Of a stretch of DNA of 64,000 bases, positions 9,700 to 18,378 are shown one piece after another. How positions within the stretch are numbered: the stretch's first letter is position 1; each line of letters starts with the position of its first letter. Below the pieces are notes generated by a model. It did no database searches. It was not told the origin of the DNA and worked only from the letters and a program-made list of their open reading frames with translations. The stretch comes from Allobacillus salarius (lineage in GTDB: Bacteria > Bacillota > Bacilli > Bacillales > Alkalibacillaceae): the NCBI RefSeq assembly GCF_007559425.1, contig NZ_VMHE01000001.1:124001-188000 (forward strand). Reading direction: 5' to 3'. The position numbers were made by a program, and so were the translations under genes.

Positions 9700-10722
9700 A
9701 TGAATAAACTTTTTTCTCCTTATACAATTAAGGGAGTACAGTTAAAGAACCGAATTGTCATGTCGCCAATGTGTATGTACTCTTGTTTCGATGAAGATGG
9801 TCTATTAACACCTTTTCATTACACGCACTATGAAAGTCGAGCAATCGGACAAGCGGGACTAATTATGGTCGAAGCAACAGCTGTCTTGCCAGAAGGGAGA
9901 ATTTCAGCTCAAGACTTAGGGATTTGGTCTGATAAGCACATTTCTTCTTTTCAACAACTAAACGAACGAATTCATTCACATGGTGCCAAAAGCGCGATTC
10001 AATTAGCTCATGCCGGCCGCAAATCTAAAGTCAAAGAAGAAATCTTTGCACCGAGCGCTTTACCTTTTGATGAAACATCACGCATACCGACAGAAGTGAC
10101 GATTGATGAGATTCATAAAGTAGTTCAAGCATTTCAAGACGGTGCACGTCGAGCGAAAGATGCCGGATTTGATATCATCGAACTACACGGCGCACATGGG
10201 TACTTAATTAATGAGTTCCTCTCCCCTCTTTCAAATGTTCGTGAGGATGCATATGGCGGTACAAAAGAAAACAGGTATCGATTTTTAAAAGAAATCATTC
10301 AAGCTGTTCGGGTAGTTTGGCATGGTCCCTTATTTGTTCGAATATCAGCAAATGAATATCATGAAAATGGATATGATGTTCATGACTATGTCGATCTCGT
10401 GAAAGAAATGAAGTCAGACGGAGTAGACCTTATTGATTGCAGTTCAGGTGGAGTTGTTCATGCACAAGCACCAATTGAAGTTTATCCAAGCTATCAAGTC
10501 CGTTACGCAGAAACGATTAGGCATGAAGTGAATATTCCAACTGGAGCAGTCGGGTGGATTCGTGACGGCAATCAAGCTGAAGAAATTGTAAGAAACGAAC
10601 GTGCTGACCTTGTATTCATTGGTAGGGCCATGTTAAACAACCCTTACTGGCCTAAGCGAGCGGCTGATGATTTACAAGTTGACATCGAAGCACCTAGACA
10701 ATACAAACGTGGATGGATTTAG
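9700..10722 (+). CDS. namA: NADPH dehydrogenase NamA (old yellow enzyme family)
   Basis: FMN-dependent ene-reductase of the YqjM type, reducing activated C=C bonds of enones and nitro compounds. The 340-residue length is typical. Family features: [10 protein letters not shown] (cysteine near FMN), [45 protein letters not shown] and the FMN-phosphate segment FIGRAML. The ATG has AAGGGTGG upstream. It is followed after 17 bases by rnz, then by an aldehyde dehydrogenase, all on the plus strand and probably one transcript. Confidence 0.94.
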   Translation: MNKLFSPYTIKGVQLKNRIVMSPMCMYSCFDEDGLLTPFHYTHYESRAIGQAGLIMVEATAVLPEGRISAQDLGIWSDKHISSFQQLNERIHSHGAKSAIQLAHAGRKSKVKEEIFAPSALPFDETSRIPTEVTIDEIHKVVQAFQDGARRAKDAGFDIIELHGAHGYLINEFLSPLSNVREDAYGGTKENRYRFLKEIIQAVRVVWHGPLFVRISANEYHENGYDVHDYVDLVKEMKSDGVDLIDCSSGGVVHAQAPIEVYPSYQVRYAETIRHEVNIPTGAVGWIRDGNQAEEIVRNERADLVFIGRAMLNNPYWPKRAADDLQVDIEAPRQYKRGWI

Positions 10723-10739
10723 TGTAGGAGGATAATGTT

Positions 10740-11657
10740 GTGGAAATCACTTTTTTAGGTACAGGTTCTGGAGTGCCATCGAAAAACCGTAACGTCTCCT
10801 CTTTGGCGTTGAAAATGCTACAAGAACGTGATGAAGTTTGGTTATTCGATTGCGGAGAAGCTACCCAACATCAAATTATGAATACGACAATCAAGCCTCG
10901 AAAGATAACTAAAATATTTATTACACATATGCACGGAGATCATGTTTTAGGTCTTCCTGGTTTTCTCAGTAGTAGGTCTTTTCAAAGCGGCGAATCTACT
11001 GTTGAGCTCTATGGTCCAACGGGACTAAAAGAATTTGTGGAAACGACTTTAAAAACAACAGGTACGCATTTGAATTATCCTCTCGTTTACAAGCCGATTA
11101 AAGAAGGAATTATTTATCAAGATCAAGACATTAAAGTTTCTGCCAAAAAGTTAAAGCACGGGATACCTTCTTACGCTTATAAAATTGAGGAAGAAGATAA
11201 AATTGGACCATTGCTTCCTGACCGATTGAAAGAACTAGGGGTCTCCCCTGGTCCAATTTATGAAACGATTAAAAATCAGTCAACGACCGTTCTTCCAAAT
11301 GGCACGGAGGTTCATCGCGAAAATGTTACGGGGTCTGATATACCAGGTAAACGAATTGCCATCTGTGGTGATACAAAACCAGTAGATTCACTCGCACAAT
11401 GGGTAAATGGTGTAGATGTATTGATCCATGAAGCGACATTTATTGAAGCGGATGACCAATTAGCAAAGGATTATTCTCATTCAACAGCAGCCGATGCCGC
11501 TCGGCTAGCCAAACAAGCACAAGTGAGATATTTACTCCTGAACCATATTTCTTCTCGTTACCAACAAAATATACTTGAAGAGGAAAAGACACGTTTACAA
11601 AGTATATTCTCTCCGTTACAATTCGTCGATGATTTTACGGAGTTTACAGTAAAGTAA
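10740..11657 (+). CDS. rnz: Ribonuclease Z
   Basis: Zinc-dependent endonuclease that removes the 3' trailer of tRNA precursors lacking an encoded CCA. The 305-residue protein contains the HxHxDH motif in THMHGDHVLGLPG, further metal ligands in CGDTKP, EATF and LNHISSRY, and an exosite-type insertion around residues 150-200. The GTG start lies 9 bases after TAGGAGG; the nearby ATG is out of frame. It is between namA and an aldehyde dehydrogenase gene, 16 bases before the latter. Confidence 0.95.
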   Translation: MEITFLGTGSGVPSKNRNVSSLALKMLQERDEVWLFDCGEATQHQIMNTTIKPRKITKIFITHMHGDHVLGLPGFLSSRSFQSGESTVELYGPTGLKEFVETTLKTTGTHLNYPLVYKPIKEGIIYQDQDIKVSAKKLKHGIPSYAYKIEEEDKIGPLLPDRLKELGVSPGPIYETIKNQSTTVLPNGTEVHRENVTGSDIPGKRIAICGDTKPVDSLAQWVNGVDVLIHEATFIEADDQLAKDYSHSTAADAARLAKQAQVRYLLLNHISSRYQQNILEEEKTRLQSIFSPLQFVDDFTEFTVK

Positions 11658-11673
11658 TAAAGGGTGTGAATAC

Positions 11674-13044
11674 ATGGAATTATCAACGATTTTACGTGAT
11701 CATAGAGTAATGTATAGAGCCGGTAAAACAATGACACACACATATCGTATTCATCAACTACAAAAACTGAAAGACATGTTGAATCGCAACGAAAAACGAA
11801 TCTACCAAGCAATCAAAAAAGATTTAGGAAAATCGGATTACGAGATTTTGATGACTGAATTAGGTGTTCTCTATAGTGAGCTCGACCATGTCATGCGGAA
11901 TTTAAAAGAATGGATGCGTACAGAAAGAGTGAAAACTCCTACAACCCATAAGGGAGCCAAAAGTTATATTTATAAACAACCTTATGGAACAGTATTAATT
12001 ATTAGTCCGTGGAACTATCCATTAAATTTAAGTATTACCCCGTTAATTGGTGCCATTGCTGGCGGAAACACAGCGTTCTTAAAACCATCAGAGTTTACAC
12101 CTTACACAAGTGAACTTCTAGCTGACATAATTGCTGATACGTTTGAAGAGAAATACATTACAGTCGTTCAAGGCGGTAAAGAGGTATCACAAGAGTTGTT
12201 GGAATTAGAATTTGATTATATCTTTTTCACAGGGAGCCAAAAGGTTGGACAAATTGTCATGGAGAAGGCAAGTAAACATCTAATTCCTGTGACGCTTGAG
12301 CTTGGAGGTAAAAGTCCTGTAATTATCGATGAAGACGCTAAGATCTCATTGGCCGCTAAGCGAATTGCTTGGGGCAAGTTGTTAAACGCCGGTCAAACAT
12401 GTATTGCTCCGGATTATGCGCTCGTTCATGAATCGGTAAAAAATGATTTTATTCAAGCATTAAAAAAGGAATTATCATCATTTTATGGCAATCAGCCAAT
12501 GGAACACCCGAATTACACAAAACTTATACATGAGGATCATCTAAATCGATTAGAAAAATTATTGGATAATGAAAATATCATATTCGGCGGTGAAGCGGAT
12601 CGCGAAAACCGTAAGATGAACCCTACACTCATTGATGAACCTTCATGGGATCGACCAATTATGCAAGAGGAGATTTTTGGCCCGATTTTACCTATCCGTT
12701 CGTTCAGCCATTTGGAGCAAATCGTTGATGAGATTGAACATTCCAGAAATCCACTAGCTTTGTATTATTTTTCTGAAAATGAACAGAAACAGCAATGGGT
12801 TGCGAACAATATCTCATTCGGTGGTGGTACAATCAATGATACGATTATGCATATCGGCACACCTCACCTTCCATTCGGCGGGATTGGTGCCAGTGGTATA
12901 GGTGCTTATCATGGGTATGAAAGTTTTCGTACGTTCACACATCGTAAAAGTGTACTGAAACAAACAACGGCCTTCGACTTATCTTTCCGCTATCCAAATT
13001 CGAAATTCGGAGAGCAGATTATGAGAAAGTTGTTTAAAAAATAA
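11674..13044 (+). CDS. Aldehyde dehydrogenase (YwdH-like, class 3)
   Basis: NAD(P)-dependent oxidation of aldehydes to acids. The 456 residues are in the short class-3/fatty aldehyde range. The catalytic Cys lies in NAGQTCIAPDY and the general-base Glu in VTLELGGKSP; SPWNYPLNL, FTGSQKVG and EEIFGPILP are also present. It lacks an N-terminal signal and has a basic C terminus without a convincing membrane anchor. It closes the namA-rnz group and ends at a strong terminator. The substrate cannot be told from sequence. Confidence 0.92.
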   Translation: MELSTILRDHRVMYRAGKTMTHTYRIHQLQKLKDMLNRNEKRIYQAIKKDLGKSDYEILMTELGVLYSELDHVMRNLKEWMRTERVKTPTTHKGAKSYIYKQPYGTVLIISPWNYPLNLSITPLIGAIAGGNTAFLKPSEFTPYTSELLADIIADTFEEKYITVVQGGKEVSQELLELEFDYIFFTGSQKVGQIVMEKASKHLIPVTLELGGKSPVIIDEDAKISLAAKRIAWGKLLNAGQTCIAPDYALVHESVKNDFIQALKKELSSFYGNQPMEHPNYTKLIHEDHLNRLEKLLDNENIIFGGEADRENRKMNPTLIDEPSWDRPIMQEEIFGPILPIRSFSHLEQIVDEIEHSRNPLALYYFSENEQKQQWVANNISFGGGTINDTIMHIGTPHLPFGGIGASGIGAYHGYESFRTFTHRKSVLKQTTAFDLSFRYPNSKFGEQIMRKLFKK

Positions 13045-13053
13045 AATATTGAA

Positions 13054-13100
13054 AACACCCCGAGTCAAAGGATTTATCCTCCTTGCTCGGGGTGTTAATC
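13054..13100 (+). terminator. Terminator after the aldehyde dehydrogenase gene
   Basis: An 11-base GC-rich inverted repeat (13054-13064 and 13086-13096, AACACCCCGAG type) with extra pairing inside the loop. It sits 9 bases after the stop codon. The downstream T run is weak, but the stem is strong. Confidence 0.75.
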
Positions 13101-13520
13101 AAAGAGGCTGAGAAAAATCAAAGTTATAAACTCAGAAACACGAATAATAATCTAATTTAGCGCAGGAAATATACGGAGACTTCTGCGGTCAGAAAATAAA
13201 AGAAATTCCGCTAAAACCGCACACGTCCTGTGTGCAACGCGGAAACCACCACATCCTGTGGAAGTACGTCCTGTGGCCAACGTTGACACTAGCTAGCCCT
13301 GGGCGTCGGGAGCAAAAGCCTAAGTGAGACCCTGCAGTGCGTAGCACGAGGGGGCTCACCAGCTGCCCGCGATATAGAAGACACTGCGATTTATCGCAGA
13401 TGTCGCCTTATGCCCTGTGGGTAAAAGTGAAGTATATTTCCGAAGCGAGTATTTCCACCGTACTGAATTAGAATGGTTCGTATCTGTGTCAACTTTAAAG
13501 ATTTTGTCTCAGTCTCTTTT
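13101..13520. repeat. Non-coding repeat-like element with inverted terminal repeats
   Basis: The left end (13101-13125) and the reverse complement of the right end (13491-13520) align as AAAGAGGCTGAGA / AAAGAGACTGAGACA and so on. Similarity continues inward for some 60 bases, including CTAATTTAG/CTAATTCAG. The interior is GC-richer than its surroundings and packed with small hairpins: CACA-CGTCC-TGTG near 13222, CCACATCCTGTGG near 13250 and a perfect CTGCGAT/ATCGCAG palindrome near 13385. No protein-coding frame is convincing. It looks like a MITE- or bcr-type dispersed repeat of Bacillaceae. Its right end supplies the last codons and stop of dinB. Copy number cannot be seen in one window. 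Confidence 0.65.
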
Positions 13521-14750
13521 TTCATTTTTAAAATCATTTAAAAAATCTTTCTGAAAACTCGTTGATAAATTTGGACGAGTTCTCTCTTTTGGCTGAATGA
13601 ACACATCGTCGCCGTATTTTTCTTTCATATCTTCAACCGTTTGATAAAGTTTTTCTTTTTCGGCTTCTTCTTGATATGTAAACAAATTTAATTGTTTGGA
13701 CAGTTCATGCTTTGGTACAAGGTCTTGTGCAGTTATTCCTAGTAGTCTAATCGGCTCCCCATTCCAATGTTCATCAAATAACATCTTTGCATTCATGAAA
13801 ACTTCATCTTTTTTTTCTACGAAGTCACGTAATTGTCTACTACGTGTAACCGTTTTGCGATCGTGATAACGAATCATAATTTGAATGTTCTCAGAAACTA
13901 CATCTTTATAACGTAATCTGGCTGAAACTTTATCGGCCAATTGGTCTAATAACGAATCTATTTCTAGTTGGTCTGTTGTATCGTGTGGCAATGTTCGTGA
14001 ATTTCCGATGCTCTTAAATTCATAAATGGCATCTGGATCGACAGGACGATTATCATGTCCATTCGCACGGACGTGAAGTCGCTCTCCATTGATTCCTAAA
14101 AGCTGCTTCAATGCTACAACATCATGGTTTGCTAAATCTCCAATTGTTTTAATTCCAAGCTTTTGTAGCTTCTCCTCTGTTCGTTCACCAACACCATACA
14201 TTTCACCTATTGGCAATACCCATAACTTCTGCTCAATCTCTCGCTTGCGAAGGACAGTAATACCCATTGGTTTCTTCATATCAGATGCCATCTTGGCCAA
14301 AAACTTATTCGGTGCAATGCCAATACTACATGGCAAATTTAATTCATCATAAATCTTCTTTTGAAGCCATTCAGCAAGCTCGATTCCATTCATTCCGAAG
14401 TCATGGTCTGTCACATCGAGATATCCCTCATCAATTGATACTGGTTGGACAATCGGTGAAACCTCATAAAGAATTGAAAATATCTTACTTGAAGCCTCAC
14501 GATATTTCTCGAAATTAGGTTGTAATGCAATTAAATTCGGACATAACTCATAAGCTTTCCATAAAGGCATTGTCGTCTTGACGCCTTTAGCTCTAGCTTC
14601 ATAACTACTTGTAACAATAATTCCCTTTCGCTTTTCAGGAGCTCCAGCAATGGCAACTGGTTTCCCTTTCAGCTCTGGGCGATCTGCAATTTCAACAGAT
14701 GCATAGAAGCTATTCATATCGACATGGAAGATTACGCGACCTTTACTCAT
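13509..14750 (-). CDS. dinB: DNA polymerase IV (Y family)
   Basis: Error-prone translesion polymerase. The protein is 413 residues from the ATG preceded by AGGTGAG; a GTG three codons earlier overlaps that site and is less likely. Catalytic acidic residues are visible in FHVDMNSFYASVE (palm Asp) and SIDEGYLD. Helix-hairpin-helix thumb sequences include YGVGERTEEKLQKLGI. A clamp-binding QLNLF-type motif (KQLNLF) lies in the C-terminal part. The final codons, encoding KRD and the stop, come from the inverted end of the adjacent repeat element. No LexA box is evident upstream. Confidence 0.94.
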   Translation of the reverse strand: MSKGRVIFHVDMNSFYASVEIADRPELKGKPVAIAGAPEKRKGIIVTSSYEARAKGVKTTMPLWKAYELCPNLIALQPNFEKYREASSKIFSILYEVSPIVQPVSIDEGYLDVTDHDFGMNGIELAEWLQKKIYDELNLPCSIGIAPNKFLAKMASDMKKPMGITVLRKREIEQKLWVLPIGEMYGVGERTEEKLQKLGIKTIGDLANHDVVALKQLLGINGERLHVRANGHDNRPVDPDAIYEFKSIGNSRTLPHDTTDQLEIDSLLDQLADKVSARLRYKDVVSENIQIMIRYHDRKTVTRSRQLRDFVEKKDEVFMNAKMLFDEHWNGEPIRLLGITAQDLVPKHELSKQLNLFTYQEEAEKEKLYQTVEDMKEKYGDDVFIQPKERTRPNLSTSFQKDFLNDFKNEKRD

Positions 14751-14771
14751 TTTTCTCACCTACATAATGGA

Positions 14772-14798
14772 AGCCCCATTCAAGCTTTGAATGAGGCT
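14772..14798 (-). terminator. Possible terminator between the peptidase gene and dinB
   Basis: Inverted repeat of about 12 bases (AGCCTCATTCAA type) downstream of the M20 peptidase gene on the minus strand. The T run after it is poor, so it may be only a weak terminator or processing hairpin. Confidence 0.45.
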
Positions 14799-14831
14799 AG
14801 TTTACAACGGAAATAGTTATTGTTCAATCGA

Positions 14832-15968
14832 TTAAGCTGAACCTTCTTCTGCTGCTTCAATCACAATCCCTGCAAGTAATGAAGAGATCTTCATCATTTC
14901 ACTAATTGAAATTTCTTCTTCTGGAGTATGAATGTTTTTATAACCGACACATAAGTTTACCATTGGGAAGCCGTAACTGCTGATCACGTTCGCATCGCTA
15001 CCACCGCCAGTGGCTTTCAATTGCGGTTCTAATCCAACGCGTCTGGCTGCTTGACTTGCCACTTTTACAACTTGTGTGTGTTCATCATGTTTGTACCCTT
15101 TGTACATAATTGTAACATCGACATCAATTGAGCCGCCAACTTCTTCCTCTGCTTGTCGGCAAGCATCCTTGATTTGTTCAATTTGACGATCTAATTTTTC
15201 GGGAACAAGCGAGCGTGCTTCTGCAATAACAACAGCTTCATCACTTACGATATTCGTTGCCTTCCCACCTTCAAATCGACCGATATTCGCAGTCGTATCT
15301 TCATCAATTCGGCCTAATTTCATTTTTGAGATGGCTTTCGAAGCTAGCGTGATCGCAGAGATCCCTTCTTCAGGTGCAACACCAGCATGAGCTGTTTTTC
15401 CATGGCAAGTGATTTCAAATTTTGCTTGCGTAGGAGAGGCGACGATTAATCCCCCGACGTCTCCGTGACTGTCCACGGCATACCCATATTTTGCATCGAT
15501 GAATGTGGCGTTCAGTGCTTTTGCACCAATTAGACCAGATTCTTCACCAACTGTAAGAACAACTTGTATTTGGCCGTGGTCAATATCGTAATCCTTTAAC
15601 AGACGAACCATTTCAATTATCGCAGCAATCCCCGCTTTATCATCGGCACCTAAAATAGTCGTGCCATCTGAGCGAATGATCTCATCTTCTATTTGTGGCT
15701 TGATCTCTTTACCAGGGACGACTGTATCCATATGGGAGTTAAAGAAGATTGGGTCGACACCCTCTTTAGTACCTTCCAATGTACAAATCAAGTTGTTAGC
15801 TCCGTGGCCTGTTTTCTCCTTGGCGTCATCTTCTACAACGGTAAAACCTAATGCTTCGAACTTAGCCTTAAGAACAACCGAGATTTTTTCTTCATTGCCT
15901 GTCTCTGAATCAATTTTGACCAGTTCAATAAATTCACTGACCAATCGATCTCGATCTGCTTGAATCAA
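14832..15968 (-). CDS. yqjE: M20/M42-type peptidase, PepT-like (YqjE)
   Basis: Metallo-aminopeptidase homologue of 378 residues, often annotated as tripeptidase T-like. Zinc-ligand regions are NSHMDTVVPG, GADDKAGIAA, GEESGLIGA and the C-terminal CVGYKNIHTPEE. An inserted dimerisation domain occupies about residues 180-290. The start is TTG, 7 bases after AAGGAGG. It follows the acyl-CoA carboxylase gene by 12 bases and so is probably the last gene of the methylmalonyl-CoA operon, as yqjE follows yqjD in B. subtilis. Actual peptide substrates are not known. Confidence 0.9.
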   Translation of the reverse strand: MIQADRDRLVSEFIELVKIDSETGNEEKISVVLKAKFEALGFTVVEDDAKEKTGHGANNLICTLEGTKEGVDPIFFNSHMDTVVPGKEIKPQIEDEIIRSDGTTILGADDKAGIAAIIEMVRLLKDYDIDHGQIQVVLTVGEESGLIGAKALNATFIDAKYGYAVDSHGDVGGLIVASPTQAKFEITCHGKTAHAGVAPEEGISAITLASKAISKMKLGRIDEDTTANIGRFEGGKATNIVSDEAVVIAEARSLVPEKLDRQIEQIKDACRQAEEEVGGSIDVDVTIMYKGYKHDEHTQVVKVASQAARRVGLEPQLKATGGGSDANVISSYGFPMVNLCVGYKNIHTPEEEISISEMMKISSLLAGIVIEAAEEGSA

Positions 15969-15980
15969 AAGATAACCTCC

Positions 15981-17528
15981 TTATAATGGAATGTTTCCGT
16001 GTTTCTTTTTCGGTCGCTCCTCTTGTTTATCCTTTAAAATATCTAATGCTTGGACCAGTTTTTCTCTCGTCTCCCGTGGATCGATGACATCATCAACCAT
16101 TCCGAGCCCTGCAGCAACATAAGGGTTAGCGAATTTTTCTCTATACTCATCAATCTTTTCTTTACGTGTCGTTTCAGGGTCGTCACTCTCGTTAATCTCA
16201 CGAGCGAAGATAATATTCGCGGCTCCCTCTGGTCCCATTACTGCAATTTCCGCATTTGGCCACGCGTAAACCAAATCAGCGCCAATTGATTTACTATTCA
16301 AGGCAACATAAGCACCACCGTAAGCTTTACGTGTAATGACGGTAATCTTCGGTACAGTAGCTTCAGAGTAAGCATATAAAATCTTTGCTCCGTGGCGAAT
16401 AATTCCACCGTGCTCTTGTTTAACACCTGGGAAGAAACCCGTGACATCTTCAAACGTAATCAACGGTATATTAAAGGAATCGCAGAAACGAATGAATCTG
16501 GAAGCTTTATCGCTTGAATCAATATCCAAACCACCTGCCATAAATTTCGGCTGATTACAAACTAAGCCGACGGTCTTCCCTTTTATTTTTGCGAAGCCTA
16601 CAACAATATTTTTCGCAAATTGTTTATGAATTTCAAAGAACGAATTTTCATCAACGAATTCTTCGATAACGACACGAACATCATAAGGGCGAATGGAATC
16701 AAAAGGAATAATATCCGTCATATTCGGTCGATAATCATCCATTTCCTCCACTTCGATCTCAGGAGGTTTTTCATTATTGTTTTGTGGTAGATAACTAACC
16801 AAATCTTTTACTTGATCTAATGCCTCTTCCTCGGTAGCAGCTTTCAGATGCGCATTTCCGCTGATTGCATTATGTACATCCGCTCCACCTAAGTCTTCGG
16901 CAGAAATTTTTTCACCGGTTACCGTCTCAATGACTTTTGGCCCTGTAATAAACATTTGAGATGTTTTTTCAACCATAACAACAAAATCGGTAATTGCTGG
17001 TGAGTAGACAGCTCCACCTGCACTCGGTCCCATAATCACTGAAATTTGTGGAATAACACCGGAATAGATTGAATTACGGTAAAACACATGACCGTATCCA
17101 TCAAGCGAAGCAACACCCTCTTGAATTCGTGCTCCACCAGAATCGTTTAGTCCGATAAAAGGCGTTCCGTTTTTTGCTGCTAAGTCCATGACTGCAGCGA
17201 TCTTTTTACCGTGCATTTCACCAAGAGCTCCACCATAAACCGTAAAATCTTGAGCGAATAAGTATACGGGTCTTCCGTTAATTTTACCGAATCCGGTGAC
17301 AACACCTTCACCCGGAGCTTTTTTACCCGCCATCCCAAAATCGGTGACACGGTGTTCCATAAAAGCATTCAGTTCCACAAACGATCCATCATCTAACAAA
17401 TAATCAATTCGTTCTCGTGCGGTCATCTTTCCTTTTGCTTTCTGCTTTTCAATTTTGTCATCTCCGCCGCCTAATTCAATCTCACGACGCTTGTCATAGA
17501 GTTCATTAATTTTATCGTAAATATCCAT
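15981..17528 (-). CDS. Acyl-CoA (propionyl-CoA) carboxylase beta subunit, YqjD/MmdA type
   Basis: Carboxyltransferase of 515 residues that moves CO2 between biotin and an acyl-CoA. Two crotonase-like halves are visible with oxyanion-hole segments: GLNDSGGARIQEGV and GPSAGGAVYSPA in the first, FEDVTGFFPGV and KAYGGAYVALNSK in the second. The ATG 7 bases after AGGAGG is chosen; an in-frame upstream codon lies inside the preceding gene. It starts 2 bases after the epimerase stop. With epimerase and mutase next to it, propionyl-CoA to methylmalonyl-CoA is the likely reaction. No dedicated biotin carboxylase is adjacent; AccC/AccB at 47.7-49.6 kb belong to fatty acid synthesis. Confidence 0.9.
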   Translation of the reverse strand: MDIYDKINELYDKRREIELGGGDDKIEKQKAKGKMTARERIDYLLDDGSFVELNAFMEHRVTDFGMAGKKAPGEGVVTGFGKINGRPVYLFAQDFTVYGGALGEMHGKKIAAVMDLAAKNGTPFIGLNDSGGARIQEGVASLDGYGHVFYRNSIYSGVIPQISVIMGPSAGGAVYSPAITDFVVMVEKTSQMFITGPKVIETVTGEKISAEDLGGADVHNAISGNAHLKAATEEEALDQVKDLVSYLPQNNNEKPPEIEVEEMDDYRPNMTDIIPFDSIRPYDVRVVIEEFVDENSFFEIHKQFAKNIVVGFAKIKGKTVGLVCNQPKFMAGGLDIDSSDKASRFIRFCDSFNIPLITFEDVTGFFPGVKQEHGGIIRHGAKILYAYSEATVPKITVITRKAYGGAYVALNSKSIGADLVYAWPNAEIAVMGPEGAANIIFAREINESDDPETTRKEKIDEYREKFANPYVAAGLGMVDDVIDPRETREKLVQALDILKDKQEERPKKKHGNIPL

Positions 17529-17530
17529 GA

Positions 17531-17938
17531 TTAATCCTCCTGTTTCGGCTGACAAAGTTCTAATAGGACACCATTCGCTGCTTTAGGGTGTAAAAAGGCT
17601 ACTTGTGTATCATGAGCTCCTTGTTTCGGTTGGTCATTGATCATCCGTATACCTTCAGACTTGAATTGTTCCAGTCTCGCATGTATGTCATCTACTTCTA
17701 GAGCGATATGGTGAATACCTTCGCCCCGTTTCTCGATAAATTTCGCAATTGGTGATTCTTCATGAAGAGGTTCTAACAATTCAAAATTACTTTCTCCGAT
17801 TGATAAGAATGCTACTTTGACCCCTTCACTCTCTACTTCATCAACGCCCCTGAACGCTAACCCGAGTGTATCTGTGTAAAAGGGCAGCGTTTCCTCTATG
17901 TTTCTTACAGCTATTCCGATATGATTGATTTTCTTCAT
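17531..17938 (-). CDS. mce: Methylmalonyl-CoA epimerase
   Basis: Interconverts (S)- and (R)-methylmalonyl-CoA. The 135-residue protein is a VOC-superfamily domain pair with the metal-site residues in place: His in KINHIGIAV, His in GIHHIALEV and Glu in LLELCQP. It overlaps the upstream B12-binding subunit by 4 bases and precedes the carboxylase by 2 bases, so all are translationally coupled. The context makes methylmalonyl-CoA the natural substrate rather than another glyoxalase-type compound. Confidence 0.95.
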   Translation of the reverse strand: MKKINHIGIAVRNIEETLPFYTDTLGLAFRGVDEVESEGVKVAFLSIGESNFELLEPLHEESPIAKFIEKRGEGIHHIALEVDDIHARLEQFKSEGIRMINDQPKQGAHDTQVAFLHPKAANGVLLELCQPKQED

Positions 17939-18339
17939 ACGGAATCACCTTGTACTTTCTCCTCAATGAAGTCGGCAACAGCAGTCATTGGCGTACCTGG
18001 AGTAAAGATTCTTTGTATTCCATGATCCAATAAAAATTGTATATCTTCTTCCGGGATCACCCCGCCGCCAATCACAGGAATGTCTTCTGCTTCCCTCTTT
18101 CTTAGCTCTTCCATTACTTTAGGAAATAATGACTTATGAGCTCCGGACAATGAGGATAGACCGATTACATCTACGTCTTCCTGAATAGCCGTCTGTGCAA
18201 TTTGAGCGGCCGATTGCCTCAATCCCGTATAGATTACTTCCATTCCACGATCTCTCAATGTCTGTGCAATGACTAAAGCACCACGGTCATGTCCATCAAG
18301 ACCAGGCTTAGCGACTAATACACGTATCTTTCGATTCAT
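17935..18339 (-). CDS. Cobalamin-binding subunit of methylmalonyl-CoA mutase
   Basis: A 134-residue stand-alone B12-binding domain. The base-off cobalamin motif DxHxxG is at D15-H17-G20 (LDGHDRG), followed by GLSSLSGAH and the VIGGGVIP nucleotide-loop segment. It supplies the cofactor domain missing from the 552-residue catalytic chain encoded 39 bases upstream. The split arrangement resembles IcmA/IcmB of isobutyryl-CoA mutase, but the substrate-site residues of the large chain favour methylmalonyl-CoA. It overlaps mce by 4 bases. Confidence 0.92.
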   Translation of the reverse strand: MNRKIRVLVAKPGLDGHDRGALVIAQTLRDRGMEVIYTGLRQSAAQIAQTAIQEDVDVIGLSSLSGAHKSLFPKVMEELRKREAEDIPVIGGGVIPEEDIQFLLDHGIQRIFTPGTPMTAVADFIEEKVQGDSV

Positions 18340-18378
18340 CTCTTCTTCACCTCTCTTAAAAACTATAAACTGTATTCA

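Noticed and set aside
13101-13520. Whether the GC-richer block is a tRNA, rRNA fragment or small structured RNA gene
   Set aside because: No cloverleaf or rRNA-like core is present; the inverted ends and multiple small hairpins fit a dispersed repeat better.
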